This document shows, in pieces, positions 56,022 to 64,000 of a DNA stretch of 64,000 nucleotides. The notes under the pieces are model-generated. The model was not told the DNA's origin. It made no database searches and saw nothing but the letters and a program-made list of their open reading frames with translations. The stretch's first letter is position 1. Every line of letters starts with the position of its first letter. A program made the translations under genes and the position numbers. This DNA comes from an uncultured Verrucomicrobiota bacterium (GTDB lineage: Bacteria > Verrucomicrobiota > Kiritimatiellia > CAIVKH01): the NCBI GenBank assembly GCA_937873455.1, contig CALMYG010000043.1, forward strand, positions 1 through 64,000, written 5' to 3'.

Positions 56022-57824
56022 ATGCAAACCGGCCTGATGCCGCCGTTTCGTTTGGCGGGTTGGGCCGGTTTTTTCATGCTCGCGGCATGCCTCACCGTTG
56101 GCTGTGGGGAATCGTCCCGTACCGATCGCGCGCAAGGCGACAGCACCCTCTACCAGGATACCCTGCGCATTCGCGGTTTTGATCCGGTCCGGGCCGGTGA
56201 TCAGCCCAGCGCCTTGGCCATCGCCCGCATCTACGAAACCCTGCTGCAATACCATTATCTGGACCGGCCGTACCGGGTGGAACCGTTGCTCGCCGAATCG
56301 CTGCCCGAGGTTTCCGACGACGGCTTGGTGTATACCTTCCGCATCCGTCCCGGCATTTATTTTCAAGATGATCCGTGTTTCATCGCCACCGACGGAAAGG
56401 GCCGGGAAGTAACCGCCGACGATTTCGTCTACGCGGTCAAACGGCTGGCCGACCGGAAAAACCAATCGGTCGGTTACTGGACCTTGAGTGGACGCGTGGT
56501 CGGCCTGGACGACTTCCGGGAAAAATCCGGCGATCCCGAGCCGACCGACTACGAACAGGAAATTCCGGGAATCCGGGCCTTGGATCGTTATACCCTGCAG
56601 TGGACGCTCACCCAACCGTACCCGCAATTGCTCTGGATTTTGGCCATGCACTACATCGTAGCCACCCCGCGCGAGGCGGTGGCGTATTACGGACCCGAGT
56701 TTTCCCGTCATCCTGTCGGTACCGGGCCCTACATCCTCAAGGAATGGCGGCAAAATTATCGCCTGGAATACGTGCGCAATCCCAAGTGGCAAGAGACCGG
56801 GCGGGTGGATCGGTATCCATCTACCGGCGCTCCGGACGACCTCGAGGCCGGGCGATTGAGCGATGCCGGAGCGGTATTGCCGCTGACCGATCGTATTGTG
56901 GATTATGTGGTCATGGACCCCGCCACCCGTTGGCTCAAATTCATCACCGGACAATTGGATTCGTCCGATGTTTCCCGCGACAACTGGGAGGCGATCCTCG
57001 ATGACAATCTCGCGCTGAACCCGGTGCTCGCGGAAAAAGGCATCGCCATGAGCATGGGACCTTCCCTGCGGCTGGGGTACTTCGCCTTCAACATGGAAGA
57101 TCCCGTGCTCGGTCCCAACCGTGCGCTCCGCCAGGCCATGACCTGCGCCTTCGACACCGAAGCATGGATTCAGCTCTTTAACGGACGCATAACCCGTCCT
57201 ACCGGACCCATTCCCGAAGGCCTGGCCGGCCACGATCCCGATCACCATCCGTTTCCATTCGACCTCGAACGCGCACGCCGCCTGATGATCGAGGCCGGTT
57301 ATCCCGAAGGCCGTGACCCGCAAACCGGAAGGCGTTTGACCATTACCCTCGAACTCGGCCGGGCCGACGACGCCGAACTTCGCCAATCCGCCGAGTTGTT
57401 CACCTTTTTTATGAGCCGCATCGGCATTCAAATTCACGTCAGCTATAACAACGGTCCGGCGTTCTTTGACAAACTGGAACGCCGGCTCGCCCCCATGTTT
57501 TTCCTGAGTTGGATCGGCGATTATCCCGACGCGGAAAATTTTCTCCAGTTGTTTTACGGCCCCAACGCCTCGCCCGGACCCAACCGCTGCAACTACCGCA
57601 ACCCTGATTTTGACGCGCTATACGATGTGATCCGGACCATGCCCGACTCACCCGAACGCACGGAACTTTACCGTAAAATGGCCGCTATTGTCGTGGAAGA
57701 TGCGCCCTGGATTTTTGCGTACCAGTATATCAATGTCGGCCTGCGACATCCCTGGTTTCGCAATTACAAGATGCACGCATTTCCGTACGGCATGGAAAAA
57801 TACTACCGGGTGGAACGCCCATGA
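56022..57824 (+). CDS. oppA: Peptide ABC transporter substrate-binding lipoprotein
   Basis: 600 residues from MQTGLMPPF; the frame is open upstream inside secG. A lipoprotein signal with two candidate lipoboxes (LAAC and TVGC). The rest is a family-5 solute-binding protein: LRIRGFDPVRAGDQPSALAIARIYETLLQY, TYTFRIRPGIYFQDDP-like motif, ADDFVYAVKRL, RHPVGTGPYILKEW, and a C-terminal DAENFLQLFYG segment. It delivers oligopeptides (or a similar ligand) to the permeases encoded next, with which it overlaps by four bases. Confidence 0.92.
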   Translation: MQTGLMPPFRLAGWAGFFMLAACLTVGCGESSRTDRAQGDSTLYQDTLRIRGFDPVRAGDQPSALAIARIYETLLQYHYLDRPYRVEPLLAESLPEVSDDGLVYTFRIRPGIYFQDDPCFIATDGKGREVTADDFVYAVKRLADRKNQSVGYWTLSGRVVGLDDFREKSGDPEPTDYEQEIPGIRALDRYTLQWTLTQPYPQLLWILAMHYIVATPREAVAYYGPEFSRHPVGTGPYILKEWRQNYRLEYVRNPKWQETGRVDRYPSTGAPDDLEAGRLSDAGAVLPLTDRIVDYVVMDPATRWLKFITGQLDSSDVSRDNWEAILDDNLALNPVLAEKGIAMSMGPSLRLGYFAFNMEDPVLGPNRALRQAMTCAFDTEAWIQLFNGRITRPTGPIPEGLAGHDPDHHPFPFDLERARRLMIEAGYPEGRDPQTGRRLTITLELGRADDAELRQSAELFTFFMSRIGIQIHVSYNNGPAFFDKLERRLAPMFFLSWIGDYPDAENFLQLFYGPNASPGPNRCNYRNPDFDALYDVIRTMPDSPERTELYRKMAAIVVEDAPWIFAYQYINVGLRHPWFRNYKMHAFPYGMEKYYRVERP

Positions 57825-59125
57825 TCCGCTACATCCTCCGCCGGATCGTCCAGATGATTCCCACCTTGTTCGGGGTGGTGCTGATCACATTCGTTTTATT
57901 CAACCTCGTCGGTGGCAGCCCGGCCCGCATGATGCTTGGCGACAAAGCTTCCGCCCGCGAACTGGAGGAATTCGATGAACAGCGGGGCTTTAACCTCCCG
58001 CTGTTCTGGGGGACTCATTCCACCACCCGGTTGTATGCTGAAACGGATTTCTCCCGCTCCGCCGGTCCATGGTCGGGGGTTCCCAGTTCATCCTGGACCT
58101 CCGGGGAAGGCTTGCTCCTGCGCGGAGGTCATCCGGTTTCCGTTCCGGTGGCGTTTACCCCGCCGGCTGGTCGCGCATACACATGGCGGCTACGTTACAC
58201 GCTCGACGTGTCAAACGAGAGCGCGGCGACGTTTGGTGATCAACCCTTGACCGCTTCGGACACGCCGCGGCTCCTGACCTGGACCATGCGGAGCGGTGAA
58301 TCGCCGCCTCCGGTCTTCGTCTTGCCGGAAGGCGCGGTCTTGCGGATTCTCGCACTCGACTGCCGGCGTCACCACGATCGACCCTGGCAATCGCAATGGC
58401 TTCATTACCTCGGCCAGTTGGCGCGCTTTGATTTCGGCCGCTCCCACGCCGCCAACCAGTCCGTGATTGATTTGCTTCGCCAAGGCATCCGTCCGACCCT
58501 CATGCTGGCCACGCCAATCTTGATCGGCGAAACCGTCATCAGCCTGGTCCTTGCCCTGGGGTGCGCTTACCATCGCAACCGATTCTTTGACCGGTTCATG
58601 TTGTTTCTGTGCGTTGGGTTGATGAGCGTGAACTACCTGGTTTGGATCGTCGCCGGGCAATACTGGTTGTCCTACCGGCTTGGTCTTTTTCCGGTCTGGG
58701 GATTCGAGTCGTGGAGTTATCTGGTGCTCCCGGTCATCATCGGCATTGCGCATGGCCTGGGTCCTAACGTGCGTTTCTACCGGTCGGTGATGCTGGAGGA
58801 AATGCATAAAGATTACGTCCGCACCGCCCGGGCCAAGGGACTCGGGCCGGTGCGCATCCTGTTGGTGCATGTGCTGAAGAACGCGATGATTCCGGTGATC
58901 ACGAACGTCGTGTTGTCGCTGCCGTTTCTGTATACCGGCAGCTTGTTGCTGGAGACCTTCTTCGGCATTCCCGGACTTGGTTACCTCAGCATTAACGCCA
59001 TCAATTCATCGGATGTCGATGTTGTCCGCGCCGTTGTGATCATCGGTTCATTGCTGTATCTCGCCGCCAATTTGCTGGCCGACCTGGCCTATGCCTGGGT
59101 CGATCCGAGGGTGAAATTATCATGA
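57821..59125 (+). CDS. oppB: Peptide ABC transporter permease, with periplasmic insertion
   Basis: 434 residues. TM1 (MIRYILRRIVQMIPTLFGVVLITFVLFNLVGGSP) and the distal five-helix permease core (RQGIRPTLMLATPILIGETVISLVLALG onward, with the ATPase-contact loop DYVRTARAKGLGPVRILLVHVLKNAMIPVIT) are standard OppB. Between them, about residues 65-190 are a hydrophilic, beta-rich extra domain (WTSGEGLLLRGGHPVSVPVAF...VFVLPEGAVLRILAL), making the protein some 100 residues longer than usual. Confidence 0.92.
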   Translation: MIRYILRRIVQMIPTLFGVVLITFVLFNLVGGSPARMMLGDKASARELEEFDEQRGFNLPLFWGTHSTTRLYAETDFSRSAGPWSGVPSSSWTSGEGLLLRGGHPVSVPVAFTPPAGRAYTWRLRYTLDVSNESAATFGDQPLTASDTPRLLTWTMRSGESPPPVFVLPEGAVLRILALDCRRHHDRPWQSQWLHYLGQLARFDFGRSHAANQSVIDLLRQGIRPTLMLATPILIGETVISLVLALGCAYHRNRFFDRFMLFLCVGLMSVNYLVWIVAGQYWLSYRLGLFPVWGFESWSYLVLPVIIGIAHGLGPNVRFYRSVMLEEMHKDYVRTARAKGLGPVRILLVHVLKNAMIPVITNVVLSLPFLYTGSLLLETFFGIPGLGYLSINAINSSDVDVVRAVVIIGSLLYLAANLLADLAYAWVDPRVKLS

Positions 59126-60015
59126 GCGGTTCTGACGCCATGCTGGCTCCGGCCCCGATCTCCGTGTTCCGGCGTTTACTCGCCTCGCGGTTGTCCCGCT
59201 GTTGCCTCGTCGTTGTCGCGCTTTATACCCTGATGGCCGGTTATGGCGAGGCCGTCTACCAATGGCATCAGTGGCACGATACCGTACCCGGCTACCAGCA
59301 TCAGGACCTTGATCGCCGCTTCCAACCACCCAGTCGAGCCCATTGGATGGGAACCGACGCGCTCGGGCGGGACGTCTTCGCCCGGTTGCTCCAGGGCGCC
59401 CGCATCGCATTCCGCGTCGGTATCATCACCTCGCTGATCGCCATTCCTATCGGGGTGCTGCTCGGTGCGCTGGCCGGATATTTCGGGGGTAAAACCGATG
59501 ATATCATCGTCTGGTTGTACTCCACGTTCGCCGCCATACCCGGTTTGCTGTTTATCCTCGCCATCGCCATGATTGCCGGCAAGGGATTGCTCGGGGTATA
59601 TCTCGGGATTGGGTTGACCATGTGGGTCGGTGTGTGCCGGTTGATCCGCGCCGAGGTGATGAAACAACGGTCCCTGCCGTATGTCATGGCCGGACGCGTG
59701 CTGGGATTCAGTCACGCCCGTATTTTGTTCCGCCACATCCTGCCGAACGTCACCCATGTCATCATCGTGGCCTTCACCTTGCGATTTCCCGCCTCGATCA
59801 GCACCGAGGTGTTCATGAGCTTTCTCGGCCTGGGCGTGCAGGGCGAGCCTTCCTGGGGCATCATGATCAACAACGCCCGACTTCGCCTGTGGCAAGGCGT
59901 CTGGTGGGAAATGACCTTCGTCACCATCGCCGTATTGCTGATTGTCCTCACCTTCAACCTGCTCGGCGATGCTCTCCGTGATGCCCTCGATCCCCGACTG
60001 AAGAAAGTAAAGTAA
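59122..60015 (+). CDS. oppC: Peptide ABC transporter permease
   Basis: 297 residues, overlapping oppB by four bases. OppC/DppC signatures: HWMGTDALGRDVFARLLQGARIAF, the ATPase-contact loop LPYVMAGRVLGFSHARILFRHILPNV, and FLGLGVQGEPSWGIMI. The genes for the two ATPases (oppD, oppF) that usually follow are absent; a repeat region follows instead. Confidence 0.94.
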   Translation: MSGSDAMLAPAPISVFRRLLASRLSRCCLVVVALYTLMAGYGEAVYQWHQWHDTVPGYQHQDLDRRFQPPSRAHWMGTDALGRDVFARLLQGARIAFRVGIITSLIAIPIGVLLGALAGYFGGKTDDIIVWLYSTFAAIPGLLFILAIAMIAGKGLLGVYLGIGLTMWVGVCRLIRAEVMKQRSLPYVMAGRVLGFSHARILFRHILPNVTHVIIVAFTLRFPASISTEVFMSFLGLGVQGEPSWGIMINNARLRLWQGVWWEMTFVTIAVLLIVLTFNLLGDALRDALDPRLKKVK

Positions 60016-60655
60016 CAGAATCCGTTCGAATCCTTTTGTAGCTGCTTTCGTCAGAAGGCGGCCGTCATGAGAGATGAGACGCGGTCACCGCCCGCACGTG
60101 TGCATCTCTGCGAAGATGACGTCGCAGAGAGAAAGAGAGCACCACCACGTTTATGTTCCCTTCATCATCCACTTCACAAGGAACATGAAGATGACCGTGT
60201 AGCGTGCCAGACCATTCTTTATGCGCCGAAGGCGCATGCGGTACCGCGGGAAGCCGGCTCCCCGCCGACGGATTCCCGCATGGCTCACCGAGGCACAGCC
60301 AGGCCGCTTCACATCATTACAGACCTATTGGCAATGGGTGTCCCATTTCGAAAAACAGGATGTGCACTCGGTAGCTGCTTTCGTCAGAAAGCGGACGTCA
60401 TGGGAAATGAGACGCGGTCGCCGCCCGCGACTACAGCACGGGGCTCTGCTTGCTCGAGCGTCCTCAGTAGCTGCTTTCGTCAGAAAGCGGACGTCATGAG
60501 AGGAGTGACGCGGTCACCGCCCGCGTCTACAGCACGGGGCTCTGCTTACTCAAGCGTCCTCGGTAGCTGCTTTCGTCAGAAAGCGGACGTCATGGGAAAT
60601 GAGACGCGGTCGCCGCCCGCGTCTACAGTACCGGGTTCCGGCCCTGAAGATGGTC
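60016..60655. other. Repeat-rich gap after oppC
   Basis: 640 bp without a gene. Contains one diverged repeat unit (60038-60098), a hairpin CTCTGCGA...TCGCAGAG near 60108-60131, a hairpin ATGCGCC-GAA-GGCGCAT near 60222 followed by GGTACCGCGGGAAGCC (shared with 42.7 kb), and a 96-bp tandem array. Confidence 0.7.
60371..60637. repeat. 96-bp tandem repeat, three units
   Basis: Units begin GTAGCTGCTTTCGTCAGAAA at 60371, 60467 and 60563, an exact 96-bp period; the third is truncated. A diverged single copy lies at 60038. Units differ by a few substitutions. Open frames through it (SCFRQKADVM, GRRPRLQ) are not genes. Confidence 0.85.
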
Positions 60656-60985
60656 TTACGCCCCGATCACATTATCGATGCGCGTCTTCAGCGACGCTTT
60701 GCTCATCGCGCCGACGCTCTGGTCGACCACCGTACCGTTTTTGAAGATGAGCAGGGTAGGGATCGAGCGAATGTTGAACTGCTGGGCGACATCCGGAGCT
60801 TCGTCCACATTGACCTTCACGATTTTGATTTTTCCCGCCAGTTCCTTGGCCAATTCTTCCAAGACCGGGGCGATCGCCCGGCACGGGCCGCACCATTCCG
60901 CCCAAAAATCTACCAGCACCGGCACGTCGGAACCGGTGACTTTGCTCCAGGTGGCGGCATTTACGTGTTCAATGTTCTCTGACAT
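60656..60985 (-). CDS. trxA: Thioredoxin
   Basis: 109 residues with active site [18 protein letters not shown], buried Asp in VLVDFWA, cis-Pro in [10 protein letters not shown] and [20 protein letters not shown] precedes by seven bases. General cytoplasmic disulfide reductase. It lies 30 bases downstream of the TRIDL-repeat gene, probably in the same transcript. Confidence 0.96.
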   Translation of the reverse strand: MSENIEHVNAATWSKVTGSDVPVLVDFWAEWCGPCRAIAPVLEELAKELAGKIKIVKVNVDEAPDVAQQFNIRSIPTLLIFKNGTVVDQSVGAMSKASLKTRIDNVIGA

Positions 60986-61015
60986 GACAAAACTCCTGTT
61001 GCGGTTGTTGAAAGA

Positions 61016-61810
61016 TTAAATCCGGCCCGGGAAGGGGAGATCAGGGGCCAGCGTTTGCCCCAGCAAGACATAAAACAGCACGCCGGCCACCAGCAGCGCT
61101 GCGATGGCGACAATGCCTTCGAGAATGCCGCTGCTTTCCTCCGCCGCGCCAACGTGTTCTACCGGTTCCTGGGAAATGGTCGGAGCGGATTCGCCTTCCG
61201 GACGGGAAATGGTCAATGCCTTGCGGGCGCTGGTTCCATCCGGACGCTTGATGCGGATCGTCTTGGGCTTGGTCGCCGGGCGATCCAGGTCTTCCGCGGT
61301 CAGGTCGATGCGGGCGGTTTCGCTCTTGCGCGCCTGCTCGGTGGCGCTGGCCGTGGATTCCGGGGAGACAATAATCGATTCACCGGCGGCGGCAGCCATC
61401 GGTTTCTTGATTTGCAGCGTCTTGGGCCGGGTCGGCGGCGCCGCGGGCGTTGCCGGAATACCGACGGGAACGGCTTTCGCCGGGAAAACATCGCCACGCT
61501 CTGCCGCGCCAGGCAGATCCATCTTCGCCGTCTGCTTCTTGACCGTCTCGCCAACCGGAGGAATATCGATCCGCGTGGTCTCCGACTTCTTGTCGCCACC
61601 CGGCGGGGTCAAGTCGATCCGCATCGTGCTGCGCTTGAAATAATCATCCGCGTCGGCGGGAAGATCCTTCTTGTCGAGAATCGACGGCGGCGGCTTGGCG
61701 CTCGCTAAATCAATCCGGGTGGTGTCGGATTTTTTGTCGGCCGGCTTGATCGAAATCGGCGTCGGTTTCTTTTCGGCGGCATTTTCCGGTTGGATAGGTT
61801 CTTCAGCCAT
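61016..61810 (-). CDS. TRIDL-repeat protein with C-terminal membrane anchor
   Basis: 264 residues. The first ~215 are low-complexity and Pro/Ala/Lys-rich, with a recurring motif around TRIDL: KSDTTRIDL, STMRIDL, KSETTRIDI, QTAKMDL, KSETARIDL and TIRIKR. A single transmembrane helix near the C-terminus (GILEGIVAIAALLVAGVLFYVLLG) makes it a tail-anchored protein. Regularly spaced Thr within basic-acidic motifs could be phosphorylation sites, but no domain is recognised. Upstream of trxA. Confidence 0.78.
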   Translation of the reverse strand: MAEEPIQPENAAEKKPTPISIKPADKKSDTTRIDLASAKPPPSILDKKDLPADADDYFKRSTMRIDLTPPGGDKKSETTRIDIPPVGETVKKQTAKMDLPGAAERGDVFPAKAVPVGIPATPAAPPTRPKTLQIKKPMAAAAGESIIVSPESTASATEQARKSETARIDLTAEDLDRPATKPKTIRIKRPDGTSARKALTISRPEGESAPTISQEPVEHVGAAEESSGILEGIVAIAALLVAGVLFYVLLGQTLAPDLPFPGRI

Positions 61811-61886
61811 GGCTATGATCCTTGCGTTATACGGAAAAAGATAGGACGTTTGTCCCTGATGGTCAAAGTAAAAACAAGGATGATTA

Positions 61887-61996
61887 GCCGCCCCTCCGTG
61901 GGCGGCGGGGAACGCGGGGTACAGGAACGCCGGACGCAGAGGTCCGGCCTACACCCGCGCAATCCGGATGTTGTAGGCCGCCCCTCCGTGGGCGGC
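61887..61996. repeat. Three hairpin repeats of one family
   Basis: GCCGCCC-CTCCGT-GGGCGGC at 61887-61906 and again at 61977-61996 (90 bp apart), and GCCGGAC-GCAGAG-GTCCGGC at 61929-61948 in opposite orientation. Read in one orientation all fit AGGCCG-N3-CTC-N3-N3-CGGC with stems CCC/GGG or GAC/GTC, so pairing is kept while sequence changes. Confidence 0.78.
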
Positions 61997-62530
61997 GGAA
62001 CACGGACCGTCTACAGGAACCGGGCCCCGAACATTTTCGCCACCCTTTGCCTGATTGCCCTGACCGCGCTGCTCGTCGGCTGCGAACCGATGCTCCCGGA
62101 AGACCGCGCCTTCTTCGAGCAACGCGAGCGGGACCGCATCAACCGCGAGCACCTGATGCGGACCGCCAGCGAGGGCGTCCGCGCCCAGGACCTGATCGAC
62201 CGTGTCCGGCAACACCCCGCGCCGGAAGGCGAGGGAACCGTGGAGGATTGGCTGGAACGTCAGTCCCAGGCCTTGCGCGGCCAGGTGATGTTTCCCCGCT
62301 GGACCACCTCCCGGCGCGGCTCCAACAAACAGGAAATATCTTTTCACTTTGTGCTTATCGACGCACAAAACCACATGCGCCGACTGGCCTACTCCTGGGA
62401 TATCGATGTGCTGGACATGACCATCAGCGAACCCCGGTTCGCCCAGTTGGAGGAATCGGTCTCGCCCGACCGCGCGCTCGCCCAGCAACAAGAGCGCCGC
62501 GTGCGCGAACACGAAAGTTTTCTCCGATAA
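61988..62530 (+). CDS. Small lipoprotein upstream of mutY
   Basis: About 180 residues from a GTG at 61988 (MGGGTRTVYRNRAPN...); no nearer start precedes the signal peptide FATLCLIALTALLVGC, whose lipobox LVGC is clear. The frame is open further upstream through repeats. The mature part is charged and helical (EDRAFFEQRERDRINREHLM...), followed by a mixed domain (ISFHFVLIDAQNHMRRLAYSWDIDVLDMTI). Family unknown. Its stop overlaps the mutY start (TAATG), so the two are coupled. The start codon lies in the loop of a hairpin repeat. Confidence 0.68.
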   Translation: MGGGTRTVYRNRAPNIFATLCLIALTALLVGCEPMLPEDRAFFEQRERDRINREHLMRTASEGVRAQDLIDRVRQHPAPEGEGTVEDWLERQSQALRGQVMFPRWTTSRRGSNKQEISFHFVLIDAQNHMRRLAYSWDIDVLDMTISEPRFAQLEESVSPDRALAQQQERRVREHESFLR

Positions 62531-63666
62531 TGCCTGCTCCTACTCCGAAACGCACCGCCATCCGGCGGCCACCCATCCGATCAAGCGACCGCCGCGTGTT
62601 CCACGAAGACCTGCTTGCCTGGTTCCAAGCCAATCGACGGGCGTTGCCTTGGCGCAAAAAACGCACGCCCTACCGCGTCTGGATTTCCGAATTGATGCTC
62701 CAGCAAACCCGGGCGGACCAGGCCATCCCATACTTCGATCGCTTTATGCGCCGCTTTCCGACCTTAACGTCCCTCGCCGAGGCGCCCCGCCAGGATGTTC
62801 TCAAGGCCTGGGAGGGACTCGGCTACTACAGCCGTGCGGTTCGTGCGCACGAAACCGCCAAGCAGGTGCTGCAACGCGGCGGCGACTTCCCTGGCACCTA
62901 CGAGGAATTGCTGGCGCTTCCCGGGGTTGGTTCCTACACCGCCGCCGCCATCGCCAGCCTGGCTTACGGTTTGGACCACGCCGTGCTCGACGGCAACGTG
63001 ATCCGGGTGCTTAGCCGGGTGCTCGCGGTGGAAGCGCCCGCCGATAAACCGGCCACCCGGCGGTTGCTGCAGGATGTTCTCGACCGGATCCTCCCGGTCG
63101 GGCGGGCCGCCGACTTCAACGAGGCCATGATGGAACTCGGCGCTTTGGTCTGCACGCCCCGCTCGCCGAAGTGCCCGGCCTGTCCGTTCGCCCCGATCTG
63201 CCGCGCCCGGCGGAACGACCAGCCCGAACGTTTTCCGGTAAAATCCGCGAAACCGTCCATCCCGCATCGCCATGTCGGCGCTGGCGTGATTATTGATGAC
63301 CGGGGGCGCGTCTTGATCGCCCGGCGCAAGGAAGCCTCCATGCTCGGCGGCTTATGGGAATTTCCCGGCGGCGGGGTGGAGGAGGGGGAATCCTTGCCCC
63401 AATGCATCACCCGTGAATTAAAGGAAGAACTCGACCTCGAGGTTCGGGTGGGACCGCACCTCACCACCGTACGCCATACCTTCAGTCATTTTCGCATGGA
63501 CCTGCACGCCTACTGGGTGCGCGTCAACCGGGGAAAACCTAAGGCAATCGGCTGTGACGGCTGGGCCTGGGTGCAACGCGACCGGATCGCCGACTACCCC
63601 TTGCCGCGAGCCGATCAGAAAATCCTCCGCGTTCTCGAAAAGGCCGGAGACTGGCCGGAGTTTTAG
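62530..63666 (+). CDS. mutY: A/G-specific adenine glycosylase
   Basis: 378 residues. HhH-GPD domain: LPWRKKRTPYRVWISELMLQQTRADQAIPYFDRFM (catalytic Glu), LPGVGSYTAAAIASLAYG and VLDGNVIRVLSR (catalytic Asp). The 4Fe-4S site is C-x6-C-x2-C-x5-C (CTPRSPKCPACPFAPIC). The C-terminal domain recognising 8-oxoG is of Nudix type and keeps a full Nudix box (G-x5-E-x7-REL-x-EE). Removes A opposite 8-oxoG. The start overlaps the lipoprotein stop. Confidence 0.95.
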   Translation: MPAPTPKRTAIRRPPIRSSDRRVFHEDLLAWFQANRRALPWRKKRTPYRVWISELMLQQTRADQAIPYFDRFMRRFPTLTSLAEAPRQDVLKAWEGLGYYSRAVRAHETAKQVLQRGGDFPGTYEELLALPGVGSYTAAAIASLAYGLDHAVLDGNVIRVLSRVLAVEAPADKPATRRLLQDVLDRILPVGRAADFNEAMMELGALVCTPRSPKCPACPFAPICRARRNDQPERFPVKSAKPSIPHRHVGAGVIIDDRGRVLIARRKEASMLGGLWEFPGGGVEEGESLPQCITRELKEELDLEVRVGPHLTTVRHTFSHFRMDLHAYWVRVNRGKPKAIGCDGWAWVQRDRIADYPLPRADQKILRVLEKAGDWPEF

Positions 63667-63770
63667 CGGATTGCGGACGCAACCGTTTGGAATCTTACGG
63701 AAAAAGATGACACACAAAAGCGTGCACGTTGACACGAGTGAACGAGATGAGATGGGCTTAAATCACTTCT

Positions 63771-63816
63771 TTGTCGCGAGCTTTGTCGTATACTTTGTCG
63801 ACAAAGCTCGCGACAA
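63771..63816. repeat. 18-bp perfect inverted repeat
   Basis: TTGTCGCGAGCTTTGTCG (63771-63788) and its exact complement (63799-63816) around a 10-base loop. There is no T tract; it lies between convergent mutY and frr. Flanked by smaller hairpins with a GGAC loop (63667-63686 and 63835-63856). Confidence 0.75.
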
Positions 63817-63924
63817 GGTTTAGGACAACGTTCGGGTTGCGGACGCAGCCCGCGTTGGGTACGTGCGTCAGTCGGGTCTACCACCAGCCGGGCGCATCAA
63901 CCTTCGCCACGGCTGACCGGAATC

Positions 63925-64000
63925 TCAAACCACCATGATATCTTTTTCCTTGGCCGCGATCAGCGTATCGACTTTGGCGATGTACTGATCGGTCAGCTTC
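63925..64000 (-). CDS. frr: Ribosome recycling factor, C-terminal end (partial)
   Basis: The last 24 codons on the minus strand read KLTDQYIAKVDTLIAAKEKDIMVV and a TGA stop at 63927-63925. The final helix with KEKDIM is the hallmark of ribosome recycling factor, which with EF-G splits post-termination ribosomes. The gene continues beyond the window. Confidence 0.88.
   Translation of the reverse strand, partial: KLTDQYIAKVDTLIAAKEKDIMVV

Noticed and set aside
60371-60637. CRISPR array or coding repeats at 60.4 kb
   Set aside because: Whole 96-bp units repeat without variable spacers; open frames change with substitutions and have no start signals.

Overview
The window looks like a chromosomal segment of a Gram-negative bacterium from the PVC group, most likely Kiritimatiellota or a close Verrucomicrobiota/Lentisphaerae relative. 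This is an inference from three things: the secreted proteins (a Met-rich segment running into an AAGNADLDTDGDG-type segment, thrombospondin type-3 repeats, RCC1 repeats), the TRIDL-repeat membrane protein beside trxA, and the many small palindromic intergenic repeats. Signal peptides, lipoboxes and a MutY/XerD/Rnc/PurC housekeeping set agree with it. No rRNA or species marker is present, so the phylum is not proven.

The first 40% (116-25774) is one 12,822-bp integrative element present as two head-to-tail copies that appear identical. Each copy carries a two-gene secreted system (a 1282-aa TSP3/propeller-like protein and a 1672-aa C39-peptidase/Rhs protein joined by an ATGA overlap), two small membrane-protein genes directly behind the Rhs tip, an 840-bp gene-free region full of inverted repeats, a leftward zinc-ribbon/XRE-repressor pair, and a tyrosine integrase. 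The three att sites share a 15-bp core that is the anticodon stem-loop of a tRNA-Val. The element's right end carries a tRNA-Val 3' half with CCA and a terminator, yet the chromosomal flanks are not a tRNA gene.

25.8-34.9 kb is housekeeping: a HARE-type winged-helix protein, xerD-rnc, an HMA-like lipoprotein with purC, a TPR membrane protein, an SH3b protein, tadA, lipA and a family-2 glycosyltransferase. 34.9-40.5 kb is a complete leftward mrpABCDEFG cation/proton antiporter operon. After tRNA-Val and two secreted-protein genes, 42.8-50.0 kb holds a second Mrp/Mbh-like operon with a different subunit plan: a split MrpA C-terminus and three large ND2/4/5-type subunits. tRNA-Pro and a tandem array of tRNA-Pro-derived modules precede dinB.

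52.2-56.0 kb is a glycolytic operon-like run (gap-pgk-tpiA) with secG. It is followed by an oligopeptide ABC transporter binding protein and two permeases without adjacent ATPases. A repeat-rich gap, trxA with a TRIDL-repeat membrane protein, a small lipoprotein, mutY and the 3' end of frr close the window.

The intergenic DNA is unusually rich in repeats: a 15-17-15 composite palindrome, one copy of which lies inside a coding gene, 96-bp and 99-bp tandem arrays, and hairpin families with base-pair-preserving differences.
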